From contig NZ_CP142884.1 of the NCBI RefSeq assembly GCF_040760075.1, positions 3,038,001 through 3,102,000 on the forward strand: a stretch of DNA of 64,000 nt. Direction: 5' to 3'. Shown piece after piece: positions 36,773-46,223 of the stretch. The position numbers and the translations under genes are program-made. The notes under the pieces were generated by a model, which saw only the letters and a list, made by a program, of their open reading frames with translations, ran no database searches and was not told the origin of the DNA. Numbering within the stretch: position 1 is the stretch's first letter; each line of letters starts with the position of its first letter. This stretch comes from Sphingobacterium sp. R2. Its GTDB lineage: Bacteria > Bacteroidota > Bacteroidia > Sphingobacteriales > Sphingobacteriaceae.

Positions 36773-37534
36773 TCAAAAAAGAGATAATTCAATAGCCAAT
36801 GCTGTAGCTTCTGTTATACTTTTGACTTTTAGTTTTGAAAATATTTGTTTTTTATGAAATTTTACGGTATCAATTGATACATATAGCCGATCTGCTATTT
36901 GATCCATCGTAAGCCCTTGTGCCGAAAAGAGAAGAATATCCTTTTCACGTGGCTTCAATTTAATACGCGGAGTCTCTATCCATACATCTTTATTGAGGTC
37001 ATATTCAAATTGTTTCCCATCTTCATCAGATTTAAATCGAATATTTCCAGAGTTTGCATGCGAGGACATCGAAACCAGGCATAGCGCGATCCAAGGATTG
37101 GAAAACTTATCCAAGAGTAGGGGTTTTAGTTTATGGTTCACTAAAAGTGGTTTATTACCGGGTTGCTTTAAATGGAAATCATAAGATATGGAGAATTTTA
37201 AACGATCTTCGACATCTAAATTTCCAAAGAAGTCAAAACCAACATCGTTGATTTTTTTAAGTAAATGCAAATCGCTCTCAGGGACATTATTTACATAGTG
37301 ATAATAACCGTCCCGCATTACTTCTGTAGGTGTGCTTCCGCACAAGAAGATCGGATTATCAGAAACAAATAGAAAGCTTTTCTTTGAATAATCAATTAAA
37401 TATATACTTTGATAGGTTAATCTGCTTAAGGATTTAGCGAAATTAATAAAGGCTTCGACAATCTCATAATCATCTTTGCTAAAGTCGTCTTTAACTTGTA
37501 TCGGCCTGAAAAAATCTTCAATCTTAATTTTCAT
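36773..37534 (-). CDS. LuxR-type regulator with PAS-like sensor domain
   Basis: Start at ATG 37534 (MKIKIEDFFRPIQ); the in-frame upstream codons to 37579 are not used. The 253-residue protein has an N-terminal PAS-like region (about 20-175: QSIYLIDYSKKSFLFVSDNP, then strands and helices) and a C-terminal GerE/LuxR helix-turn-helix (about 193-253: LKPREKDILLFSAQGLTMDQ, ending with DTVKFHKKQIFSKLKVKSIT). It should bind DNA as a dimer when a ligand occupies the PAS-like pocket. Its stop is 2 bp from that of the LuxI-like gene, a synthase/receptor arrangement. Confidence 0.83.
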   Translation of the reverse strand: MKIKIEDFFRPIQVKDDFSKDDYEIVEAFINFAKSLSRLTYQSIYLIDYSKKSFLFVSDNPIFLCGSTPTEVMRDGYYHYVNNVPESDLHLLKKINDVGFDFFGNLDVEDRLKFSISYDFHLKQPGNKPLLVNHKLKPLLLDKFSNPWIALCLVSMSSHANSGNIRFKSDEDGKQFEYDLNKDVWIETPRIKLKPREKDILLFSAQGLTMDQIADRLYVSIDTVKFHKKQIFSKLKVKSITEATALAIELSLF

Positions 37535-38457
37535 AGTGTAAATTACAAAGATGATCCGTAATCGCTTTTGAAATACCACGTAAAATCGATGTTGTCTTGG
37601 CGTGCAAGTTACAAAAATAAGGGCACACTCTCAATCTATACGCTGGAAAAGGCTTTTTTACATCCTATTCTTACTTTGTAACCATCGTTAAAGTAATATC
37701 TAAACCTATTCAAAATATTAAATATCTATCCAACAATCTAATAAGTTTCTACACAAATGGGTAGAATATTGTTTATAATGATAATACAAAAGATAATACT
37801 ATTATCTTTAAGGGTTTAAAGCAAATAATGTATAAATATAACCTATTGGAGCCAAATAGCCAATAGTTATTATTACTTTGCCTTAGTTTTTGACAAAGGT
37901 GTAATCCTAAAATGATAACGTCCAGCGATTTCTTAATTTGTGTGCTTACCTCGACGCCTCGTTTTCCGGCGCAGACTCAGTAGAAACTTTTTTGTTGACG
38001 GAACTTGCCGACTCCCACAATCAGGAAAGGTGTTCAATAGGGTTGAAATTATATAAATCGTAAATTTTCCTATTTCCCTAACTGTAAATTACAATCTTTT
38101 ATTTTCTAGGTTTCGTGTGAATTTGATTAATTCAGTTCAATTTATTTCTTTAATAGTATGTATATATATTTTATTTTTATTCATTTGATATTTGTTTTTT
38201 TGCAGTAATTTTATGCTTAAATTCTTGGTTTTAAACGTTTTGCTAAGTAGTTAACTTTCTTTTGCGACTGGTCTGATATTGATGTGTTGACAGTCTGCCT
38301 TAGGGCAAGGACATGCAATTTGCCAATTGGAAAATTCAAACGATTCAAGTAATGGGGTTGCTTTTGCACTTAACGGAAATAAGAAATTTTTGGAACATGA
38401 TTTTGGTTATGAGGGCGATCCTCAGATTGTCTAGAAAAAGGGAAGTTATATACCAAT
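37535..38457. other. Gene-sparse stretch with palindromes
   Basis: No convincing gene is visible in this 920-bp AT-rich stretch. It holds a 21-nt palindrome AAAGATAATA-C-TATTATCTTT (37789-37809) and an inverted repeat CTATTGG/CCAATAG (37843-37849 with 37860-37866) about 250-330 bp upstream of the LuxR start, then a more GC-rich patch near 37950 I cannot assign, and the upstream debris of the GH92 remnant. Confidence 0.5.
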
Positions 38458-38817
38458 ATGCATCTCGCTTTGGCAAGCCGAAACACATTCAGCGATGTCA
38501 ATGGAGAATGGAGAACCTCATACGAAGTGATACGAATTTTATCCCATAATGGGGATCGCACTTTAAGCAATGATGCATTCTGGAATACTTTTTGGAATTT
38601 AAATCAATTTTGGAATCTGATTACACCCGAGTGCTCCAATAAAAGGGTCCGGTCGCAGCTTGAAATGTATGACGCAAATGGTTGGTTGGCTAAAGAACCA
38701 GACGGAATGAAGTAAACACCCGTTATGGTTGCACAACATGAAATACCGTTTACTGTCGGGGCCTATCAGATGGGGATTAGAGATTATGACGACACCGATT
38801 TGTTAAAGTTTGGTTAA
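38458..38817 (+). pseudogene. GH92 alpha-mannosidase remnant
   Basis: One frame matches a GH92 internal region: NTFSDVNGEW, then SNDAFWNTFWNLNQFWNLIT, KRVRSQLEMYDANGWLAKEP, a TAA stop at 38713-38715 where an aromatic codon is expected (GMK-stop-TPVMVAQHE), and VPF-like IPFTVGAYQMGIRDYDDTD to the TAA at 38815. The N-terminal half and the catalytic C-terminus are absent and the upstream frame is broken. It is a decayed third copy beside the two intact GH92 genes, but closer to another GH92 subfamily than to either of them. Confidence 0.75.
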
Positions 38818-38871
38818 ACCGACCGGACTGTTATAACAAACTTCCTCCAGCCAGCGTTATACTAGTAGTTT

Positions 38872-38928
38872 CATAATTTAGGTTAATAATTGGTTAGTTG
38901 ATAAAAGCCTGAAGTTCCCCACTTCAGG
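38872..38928 (-). repeat. Hairpin-ATG repeat, copy 4 (minus strand)
   Basis: On the minus strand: stem CCTGAAGT/ACTTCAGG (38908-38915 with 38921-38928), loop GGGGA, then CAACTAACCAATTATTAACC and TAAATTATGAAACTACTA; the ATG (38874) opens five codons MKLLV. Same architecture as copies 1-3; its orientation is opposite to the GH92 genes at 39140. Confidence 0.78.
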
Positions 38929-39139
38929 TTTTTATTGTTATTCACTGAAATTGATAGCATGGCTTGATGTTTTTAATTATGCTAAAACCTATTAACAAAC
39001 GTAAAATCATCGATATAACGGTCATTAAGATTTGTAAATCGTTCTGATTATCTGTAGTATTGTAGGTACACGCTAAAATGCGCGGCCTATGATGTTTGCT
39101 TCAACAAAAGCGATTAGCAAAGCCGCCTATCAAGATTAT

Positions 39140-41389
39140 ATGATCAAATTTATTCATTTTTTATTTTTAGGATTCTTTCTTTGGGAGAATATTTCTGCCC
39201 AAAAGCTTCCTGCCGACTATGTCAATCCGTTTATCGGTACCAGCAATTATGGAACAACCAATCCGGGAGCTCAGGTTCCTAACGGTTTAATGAATGTCTC
39301 CCCTTTTAATGTAATGGGGTCATCACTTAACGCATTTGATAAAGATGCAAGATGGTGGTCGACTCCCTATGAACATAGCAACAGCTATTTTACAGGTTTC
39401 TCGCATGTCAATTTAAGTGGAGTAGGATGTCCAGATATGGGAAGTTTGTTGTTGATGCCAACCTCGGGAAAACTGGAGGTTGATTACCATCAATATGGCA
39501 GTACCTATACGCAAGAGGTTGCCCATCCAGGATATTACAGCAACGTTTTGAAGAAATATAACATTAAGACGGAAGTTTCAGCCACAGCACGAGTGGGAGT
39601 TTCAAAATTTACTTTTCCAAAAGGGCAGGCAAATATCCTGCTCAATTTGGGCGAAGGTTTAACAAATGAAACGGGGGCGACAGTTCGTTATGTGAGTGAT
39701 ACTGAAATAGAAGGATCTAAGCTGTTGGGCTCTTTCTGCTACAGTAATAATCAAGCTGTTTACCCAATTTTCTTCGTCATGCGTGTCAATAAAAAGCCCG
39801 CAAAAAGAGGTTACTGGAAATTCCAGCGTGCGGGAGAAAAATGGGAAAATGACTGGAATAAAGATGCTGGAAAATATAAGATTTTTACAGACTATACAGA
39901 TCAGCTTGCTGGAGATGATCTTGGCGCATTTTTTAGTTTTGATGTTCAGGAAAATGAAAGTTTAGAGGTACAGCTTGCCGTGTCGTTTGTGAGCGTTGAT
40001 AATGCCCGTAAAAATCTAGAAGCCGAGCAGGCCGATTTGGGATTTGAGAAAACACATCAGCAGGCTTCTTTGCAATGGAATAATGCTTTGTCCAAGATAC
40101 AGGTAGAGGGTGGAACGGAAGATCAGAAAACCGTGTTTTATACAGCACTATACCATGCCATGATTCATCCCAATGTTTTACAGGACGTGAATGGTGAATA
40201 TCCCGCAATGGAGAGCCGGAAGACTCTGGTTGCAGCTCATAATCGTTATACAGTGTTTTCACTATGGGATACCTATAGAAATGTACAGCCGCTTATGTCG
40301 TTGGTTTATCCCGATAAGCAGGTGGGTATGATACGTTCCATGATCGATATGTATAACGAAAACGGTTGGATGCCCAAATGGGAATTGTATAGCCGAGAAA
40401 GCTATACGATGGATGGCGATCCCGCAATTCCTGTGATCGTTGATGCATGGATGAAAGGTATTCGGAACTTTGATATCAATACAGCTTATGAAGCCTTTTT
40501 GAAATCTGCCACTACAACTGATTCAACCAATAGAATTAGGCCTGACAATGCGGATTATGTGAAGTATGGGTATGTACCGTTGCGCGATTCGTTTGATAAT
40601 TCCGTATCGCATGCGATAGAATATTATGTTGCGGACTGGAATTTAGCGCAGTTGGCTGCCTCTTTAGGGAAAACCGACGATGCGCAGCTTTTTGGTAAGC
40701 GGGCGCAGGGGTATAAACATTACTATTCTTCCGAGTATGGGACTTTCAGACCTATCCTCCCCACCGGCAAGTTTTTAAGTCCGTTTAATCCATTGATGGG
40801 TGCTAATTTTGAACCCAACCATGGGTTCCATGAAGGTAATGCCTGGAATTACAGTTTTGCAATTCCATTTGATATTCCTGGTTTGGTAAAATTGATGGGT
40901 GGAAAGGAAAAATTTGTAGATCGGCTTCAAGCAACGTTTGATAAGGGTTATTTTGATGTGACAAATGAACCGGATATGCTATATCCACATGTGTTTTCAG
41001 AAATTAAAGGCGAAGAATGGCGCACCCAAAAGTTGGTGAAAGAAATACTGGAAAAACATTTTACCAACAGCCCCGGTGGTATACCAGGTAATGATGACAC
41101 GGGGACGATGTCCACATGGGCACTCATGAACATGATCGGGATTTATCCTTTTTGTCCGGGTAGACCAGATTATACCGTTGTAACCCCGGTATTTGATAAA
41201 GTAACTATTCAGCTCGATAAAAAATACTATCCAAATGCCAATAAAGTAACCATAAGACGCCAAAAAGAGGGGACTGGTGAATATATCAAAAAGATTGTGA
41301 TCGACGGAAAACCATTCAGTGGATTTAAAATCAGTCACCAGACTTTAGTCAATAGCAAGGATATTCTAATTGTGACTGGAGATAGATAA
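39140..41389 (+). CDS. GH92 family alpha-mannosidase (first)
   Basis: ATG 39140 opens a signal peptide (MIKFIHFLFLGFFLWENISA); an in-frame ATG at 39089 would add 17 residues before it. The 750-residue product has the GH92 layout: N-terminal beta-sandwich starting YVNPFIGTSNYGTTNPGAQ, then an (alpha/alpha)6 domain with HAMIHPNV, FSLWDTYRNVQPL, MPKWELYSRESYTMDGDPAI, EGNAWNYSF and GNDDTGTMSTWALM. The GNDD.G block and the DG/TMDGDPAIP region are the Ca-dependent catalytic area. It probably trims alpha-mannose from glycans in the periplasm. It is 33 bp from the next GH92, so an operon; no SusC/D genes are nearby. Confidence 0.92.
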   Translation: MIKFIHFLFLGFFLWENISAQKLPADYVNPFIGTSNYGTTNPGAQVPNGLMNVSPFNVMGSSLNAFDKDARWWSTPYEHSNSYFTGFSHVNLSGVGCPDMGSLLLMPTSGKLEVDYHQYGSTYTQEVAHPGYYSNVLKKYNIKTEVSATARVGVSKFTFPKGQANILLNLGEGLTNETGATVRYVSDTEIEGSKLLGSFCYSNNQAVYPIFFVMRVNKKPAKRGYWKFQRAGEKWENDWNKDAGKYKIFTDYTDQLAGDDLGAFFSFDVQENESLEVQLAVSFVSVDNARKNLEAEQADLGFEKTHQQASLQWNNALSKIQVEGGTEDQKTVFYTALYHAMIHPNVLQDVNGEYPAMESRKTLVAAHNRYTVFSLWDTYRNVQPLMSLVYPDKQVGMIRSMIDMYNENGWMPKWELYSRESYTMDGDPAIPVIVDAWMKGIRNFDINTAYEAFLKSATTTDSTNRIRPDNADYVKYGYVPLRDSFDNSVSHAIEYYVADWNLAQLAASLGKTDDAQLFGKRAQGYKHYYSSEYGTFRPILPTGKFLSPFNPLMGANFEPNHGFHEGNAWNYSFAIPFDIPGLVKLMGGKEKFVDRLQATFDKGYFDVTNEPDMLYPHVFSEIKGEEWRTQKLVKEILEKHFTNSPGGIPGNDDTGTMSTWALMNMIGIYPFCPGRPDYTVVTPVFDKVTIQLDKKYYPNANKVTIRRQKEGTGEYIKKIVIDGKPFSGFKISHQTLVNSKDILIVTGDR

Positions 41390-41422
41390 ATAAGCAAACT
41401 AAATTGAAAACTGATCTACACA

Positions 41423-43669
41423 ATGAACTATATTAATTATGCGGTCTGCGCAGGCCTATTATCTTTGATTGGTTGTGCTTCGCTAAAGAGCTCCAGTGAA
41501 AGTTCTTATGCAACGTATGTAAATCCTTTTATCGGAACGGACTTTACCGGAAATACATATCCAGGCGCACAATCCCCCTTTGGGATGGTGCAGCTAAGTC
41601 CGGATAATGGACTGCCCGGCTGGGACCGTATTTCCGGATACTTTTATCCCGACAGTACAATTTCTGGCTTTAGCCATACCCATTTAAGTGGTACCGGGGC
41701 AGGTGACTTATACGATATATCTTTCATGCCGGTGACATTGCCTTATCATGAAGCGGAAGCTCCGCTTGGTATACATTCGAAGTTTTCCCACAAAGACGAA
41801 AAGGCACATGCAGGATATTATCAGGTAAAACTGGTTGATTATGATATCAATGTAGAACTGACGGCAACAGCACGTTGTGGTATTCAGCGCTATACTTTTC
41901 CAAAGGCAGAATCTGCCGTATTTTTAGATTTAAAGAAAGCAATGAACTGGGATGCGACTACAGATTCGCGCATCGAAGTGGTAGATTCTGTGACTATTCG
42001 TGGCTATCGATTTTCTGAAGGCTGGGCCAGAGGGCAACGTGTCTATTTTGAAACTCGTTTTTCCAAACCTTTTACAGCTGTTCATATTGATAGCACGGTC
42101 ATATTATCAAGTACTGATACCACAGCGAAGAATGCAACGCGAATCGGTACAGCCTATAAAGCCCGATTTGATTTTAAAACTGCCGAAGGTGAACAGGTAA
42201 CGCTTAGCACTGCACTTTCGGGCGTAAGCATGGAAGGTGCTTCCAAAAATTTGAAAGCGGAAGTTCCTAAAGATGATTTTGACTATTATTTGAAAGAGGC
42301 AGAGCAAAATTGGAACAATGAATTGGGTAGGGTTGCCATCGAAACCAAAGACAAAGAGGAGCAGGTTAAGTTCTATACAGCATTGTATCATTCCATGCTT
42401 GCACCGACAATTTTTAGTGACGTTGATGGTGCTTATATGGGTGCTGACCGAAAAATACATCAGACTGAAGGCTGGACCAACTACAGTACATTTTCCCTTT
42501 GGGATACCTATAGAGCTTCACATCCCTTATTTACTTATATTGATCCTAATCGTGTAAACGATATGATTAAATCGTTCATCGCTTTTTATGAACAACATGG
42601 CCGATTGCCAGTATGGAATATTTACGGGAGTGAAACAGATATGATGATCGGGAATCATGCAATTCCTGTCATTGTAGATGCATATTTAAAAGGAATCGGT
42701 GATTTTGATGCTGCAAAAGCATTAGAAGCCTGTGTTGCGACAGCTAATATCGACAATTATAGAGGAATAGGTCTGTATAAAAAATTGGGCTATGTTCCCT
42801 ATGATGTAAAGGATGAATATAATGCTGAAAACTGGTCGCTATCGAGAACACTTGAATATGCATACGATGATCATTGTATCGCCATGATGGCAGATAAGAT
42901 GGGAGAGAAAGAAATTGCGGGAACATTTTTTTCTAGAGCGCAGAACTACAAAAATGTTTATAATCCGTCGACTTCATTTATGCAGCCCCGGGATAGTAGA
43001 GGTAAATTTATCACCCCATTTGATCCCGAAGAGTATAGTGCGCATATCTGTGAGAGTAATGCTTGGCAATATTTCTGGTCGGTGCAGCATGATATCCCTG
43101 GATTGATTAAGCTTGTTGGTGGGCAAGAACGCTTCGCTCAGAAGTTGGACAGCATGTTCACATTTCATCCTTCGGATACCAGCAAACTACCAATTTTTAG
43201 TACAGGTATGATTGGTCAATATGCACATGGCAACGAGCCAAGTCACCATGCACTCTATTTATTTAATGCTGTTGGACGACCTTGGAAAACACAGCAATAT
43301 GCAGCAGAGGTTATGAATAAACTTTATTTAAATACTCCTGCTGGATTGAGTGGAAATGATGATTGTGGACAGATGTCAGCTTGGTATGTATTCAGCTCGT
43401 TGGGTTTTTACCCCGTTGATCCTATCAGTGGGAAATATGAGATCGGCACACCTTTGTTTGAAAAAGCCGAATTAAAACTGTCCAATGGAAAGAAATTTAC
43501 TGTAAAAGCTAATCAGGTGAGCAAATCCAAAATTTATATACAAGCTGTTACCCTTGACGGTAAACCTCTTGAAACAAGTTATATTACACATGAACAGATT
43601 ATGTCAGGTGCGACATTAGTGTTTGAAATGGGCGAGAAACCAGGACCGGTGTGGTACAAAAATGAGTAG
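41423..43669 (+). CDS. GH92 family alpha-mannosidase lipoprotein (second)
   Basis: A 748-residue product with a lipobox (LLSLIGC, Cys18), so lipid-anchored, probably at the outer membrane. GH92 blocks: YVNPFIGTDFTGNTYPGAQS, HSMLAPTIFSDVDGAYMG, FSLWDTYRASHPLFTY, PVWNIYGSETDMMIGNHAIP, NAWQYFWSVQHDIPGL and GLSGNDDCGQMSAWYVFSSL. Compared with the first copy it has its own substrate-binding loops, consistent with a different mannosidic linkage. Second gene of the GH92 pair; followed by a terminator at 43702. Confidence 0.93.
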   Translation: MNYINYAVCAGLLSLIGCASLKSSSESSYATYVNPFIGTDFTGNTYPGAQSPFGMVQLSPDNGLPGWDRISGYFYPDSTISGFSHTHLSGTGAGDLYDISFMPVTLPYHEAEAPLGIHSKFSHKDEKAHAGYYQVKLVDYDINVELTATARCGIQRYTFPKAESAVFLDLKKAMNWDATTDSRIEVVDSVTIRGYRFSEGWARGQRVYFETRFSKPFTAVHIDSTVILSSTDTTAKNATRIGTAYKARFDFKTAEGEQVTLSTALSGVSMEGASKNLKAEVPKDDFDYYLKEAEQNWNNELGRVAIETKDKEEQVKFYTALYHSMLAPTIFSDVDGAYMGADRKIHQTEGWTNYSTFSLWDTYRASHPLFTYIDPNRVNDMIKSFIAFYEQHGRLPVWNIYGSETDMMIGNHAIPVIVDAYLKGIGDFDAAKALEACVATANIDNYRGIGLYKKLGYVPYDVKDEYNAENWSLSRTLEYAYDDHCIAMMADKMGEKEIAGTFFSRAQNYKNVYNPSTSFMQPRDSRGKFITPFDPEEYSAHICESNAWQYFWSVQHDIPGLIKLVGGQERFAQKLDSMFTFHPSDTSKLPIFSTGMIGQYAHGNEPSHHALYLFNAVGRPWKTQQYAAEVMNKLYLNTPAGLSGNDDCGQMSAWYVFSSLGFYPVDPISGKYEIGTPLFEKAELKLSNGKKFTVKANQVSKSKIYIQAVTLDGKPLETSYITHEQIMSGATLVFEMGEKPGPVWYKNE

Positions 43670-43701
43670 CCTCATTTCTATTTAGATAGATCTTTTTAAA
43701 C

Positions 43702-43740
43702 GCAGCCTCCAAATGAATATTCAATGAATTTGGGGGCTGC
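43702..43740. terminator. Bidirectional terminator between GH92 and GNAT genes
   Basis: GCAGCCTCCAAAT (43702-43714) pairs with ATTTGGGGGCTGC (43728-43740), one wobble, 13 bp. It is followed by TTGTTTTC on the + strand. The GNAT stop (43721) lies inside, and both genes converge on it. Confidence 0.75.
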
Positions 43741-44296
43741 TTGTTTTCTCTGCTGGACTATTAAGGCTTTTGTAAAAGTAGGTTGTGCTACACGGCAAGC
43801 CATTGGGAAGAAGAGCGTAATTTGGAATATCACCGACAATAGTCCAGCCACATTTTTGGTACATGAAATATGCGGCGCTATCAGTTACCGTGTCGAGCAC
43901 CATGAGTGTCTTATTTAGAGCAATGGCTATCTTTTCAATTCGCTGAAGCAATTTCTGTGCAATACCCATTCTCCGAAAATCAGAATGAACCAGCATTTTG
44001 GCAACATCTGCACGATGTGCCTGATTGGTAGGAAGATCAATCTGCAATTGAACTGTTCCGAAGAGCTGATTTGTCACGCTATTTTTGGCCACAATTAATA
44101 CAGTTTTCTGCTGTTTGACCTTATCCAGGACTTCGGACCAGAACCTGCTCGCCTGTTCAACCGTCAAATCGTCCATAAAACCTATAGAGGCACCTCCTTG
44201 GACAACGTTAAAAGTCAAGTGTACGAGTTGAGTAATTAAGATGTCACTGGATTCTTTGATTTCTTCAATGACATATTCTATAGTGGAAGTAAGCAT
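43721..44296 (-). CDS. GNAT-family N-acetyltransferase
   Basis: A 191-residue GNAT. The acetyl-CoA-binding motif A reads DVAKMLVHSDFRRMGIAQKLLQR (from about 107; Q/R-x-x-G-x-G/A loop FRRMGIA), preceded by LFGTVQLQIDLP and followed by MVLDTVTDSAAYFMYQKCGW (motif B). It transfers acetyl from acetyl-CoA to a small amine; similar proteins are annotated as putative acetyltransferases with unknown substrates. Monocistronic, minus strand. Confidence 0.85.
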   Translation of the reverse strand: MLTSTIEYVIEEIKESSDILITQLVHLTFNVVQGGASIGFMDDLTVEQASRFWSEVLDKVKQQKTVLIVAKNSVTNQLFGTVQLQIDLPTNQAHRADVAKMLVHSDFRRMGIAQKLLQRIEKIAIALNKTLMVLDTVTDSAAYFMYQKCGWTIVGDIPNYALLPNGLPCSTTYFYKSLNSPAEKTSSPQIH

Positions 44297-44547
44297 GGAA
44301 AGGCATGTTTGATTGTATATCTTTTTTCCCTTCGGGTAAAAGCAAAATGGACGACATATAGCCAGTCAAGTATTCCGCGACTTAAAGCCAAAAGAATTGA
44401 TCTAGAACGGTCCCAAGAAGTGATGACGGCTAGGGCGTATTCCTGATTGCGTTATTGTCTGTGTCTTTTATTTACTGATCTCCTGACCATAAACTGTACC
44501 CGAAGCGAATATAAACAGGATAAATAACCTAAACTGTTTTTAATATT

Positions 44548-44796
44548 TTAGTGTGCTTTTCTTACTTTGAGTTCTTCATTGATCTCTTTTATTCTTTTGA
44601 AATTGAGTATTGCAATTGGGGATAAAGCAAAGGGAATAGCCATTAGTGCACTAAATCCTTTAGTGATTGATGTATATATCCCCGTGCCCAACAAGATAAA
44701 TAGCATAATGGTTAGCATCCAAGTGACGACGAGGGTGTTTTTCCTATTGTTATGCAGCTCTTCTATAGTCATTCCGTTTAAAGGTCTATTATTCAT
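44548..44796 (-). CDS. Small two-helix membrane protein
   Basis: 82 residues with two hydrophobic segments (about 24-44 TWMLTIMLFILLGTGIYTS and 50-66 ALMAIPFALSPIAILNF), a charged cytosolic N-terminus (NRPLNGMTIEELHNNRKN) and a basic tail. Start ATG 44796. Family and function not recognised. Confidence 0.55.
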   Translation of the reverse strand: MNNRPLNGMTIEELHNNRKNTLVVTWMLTIMLFILLGTGIYTSITKGFSALMAIPFALSPIAILNFKRIKEINEELKVRKAH

Positions 44797-45284
44797 AATT
44801 TCTTCGGTTTATACCTCTAATTTCTATAATTCTATCTAAGAAACAAAGTGTTTTATGTTAAATTTCGTATAAATATTAATAGATTCAATATTTTTGATGA
44901 AAATGTTAAATAGATTTTGGGAATTTGATCATTTTAAGGAGAAATGATAGATCTATCTGTTTCAAAGTTGTACAAAAAACATGATATCGCCATATAACTC
45001 GTAAGGATTATTTAAACGGCTACGAATCTTAAAATAATCACGGCGAATATAAAATGTCAAGAAAGTTTAATTTCAAAAATATGTTATTTGCCAAATGAGA
45101 TTGATACGCTAAATTATTGTTCAGTAAAGTAGCCGGTCATGCTGGATGGCAATCATGATGTCAATAAATAACCAATAATTGAATACGGCACGCGCTTTGA
45201 ACCATGATCCCTAGACACAAGTAGCGGTGCATTTGGATAGCGATTAGGGGGGAAATAGTGTAAAATGTTTAACTTAATGTTGCG
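44797..45284. other. No gene seen
   Basis: 488 bp of AT-rich sequence between the small membrane gene and the lipoprotein at 45285. No ORF, tRNA or hairpin of note; a CCAATAATTGAATAC patch near 45170 loosely recalls the tail of the hairpin-ATG family without its stem. Confidence 0.5.
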
Positions 45285-46160
45285 ATGATAAAACAAAGAA
45301 ATATGTGGTATTTGCTCATCATTTTATCAATGATGGCATCATCCTGTAAGAGTAAAATAACAGCACAGCAGCCATCAACGCCTATTGCATTGGTGGATAC
45401 CGTAAAGCCAGATTGGTATCGTGAAAACTATGGTCAGGTTGTTATGATTGACGATGATTTAGTGGTTAAAAAAAACGACAGTTATTTAATAGACCTTCCT
45501 TTGCAGATCCTTCCAGATTCTACCTATATTTTCTTTTTGAACGCTAGAATTCCAGTGGAGTTATTTAAAAAAGCAAATGAATTTTATCCCGATCTTCAAA
45601 AATTTGTGTTGATTGTACCAGATCGGGCATTTTATGATCGGATTGCTGAACAGGCGTCAAAACAAGGTATGTGTATAGAACCAACGACGACCAATTTTTA
45701 TTATTATATTAATAGACAGGACGGTGTGGTTAGGGTTGATAGTATTCGTCGTTCAGGTGATGATAATCCGGTATTTGATTTCTTTAAACCCGTATCTACA
45801 AAAAATATGCTAACAGTTTATAGGAAGGAAAGTTATGGATCCGTCTGTTGTCCACGTGATCCGAAGTGGGATACTGCTCATGAAGCTGAATCTTTCTTAC
45901 GTGATTTTGAAAGACGGCATTACCTGAACATTACAAGAGGGAGATATGTGCAAATGGAAGGGAAAGAAGGTGAAAAAAGTATCTACTACACGTTGCCTGG
46001 ATTATCCTCTGTACAGCGATTGGATTTTTTAGCTAATGTATATGCACAATGGACTAGCCCTAAAGATAACCGCGAAACACCCATTTTATCTCAGCTATTC
46101 GCCCCACAACTCGTTCCGATGGTAACTGAAGGATTTAATAAAATGAAAGAGTTGCCCTAG
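45285..46160 (+). CDS. Uncharacterised lipoprotein
   Basis: 291 residues with a lipobox (MMASSCKSK, Cys about 21). Start at ATG 45285 or the internal ATG at 45303. The mature part is mixed alpha/beta with no known catalytic motif; notable elements are a VCCPRDPKWDTAHEAESFLR segment (about 190, two adjacent Cys) and a WxREN block near the N-terminus. Family not recognised. Monocistronic. Confidence 0.65.
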   Translation: MIKQRNMWYLLIILSMMASSCKSKITAQQPSTPIALVDTVKPDWYRENYGQVVMIDDDLVVKKNDSYLIDLPLQILPDSTYIFFLNARIPVELFKKANEFYPDLQKFVLIVPDRAFYDRIAEQASKQGMCIEPTTTNFYYYINRQDGVVRVDSIRRSGDDNPVFDFFKPVSTKNMLTVYRKESYGSVCCPRDPKWDTAHEAESFLRDFERRHYLNITRGRYVQMEGKEGEKSIYYTLPGLSSVQRLDFLANVYAQWTSPKDNRETPILSQLFAPQLVPMVTEGFNKMKELP

Positions 46161-46223
46161 CGCGAGAAGTTATAGGTTAAATGATTCAATAGTGATGTTT
46201 TTTTTTTCTCATTTAAGATAAAG

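Noticed and set aside
38313..38549. Open frame overlapping the GH92 remnant
   Set aside because: Its translation has no family pattern, while the neighbouring frame carries clear GH92 wording; it is a shadow.
39089..39139. Longer start for the first GH92 gene
   Set aside because: It would place 17 polar residues before an otherwise normal signal peptide.
44797..45284. Sixth hairpin-ATG copy near 45170
   Set aside because: Only a short piece resembling the tail is present, with no stem and no matching ATG spacing.
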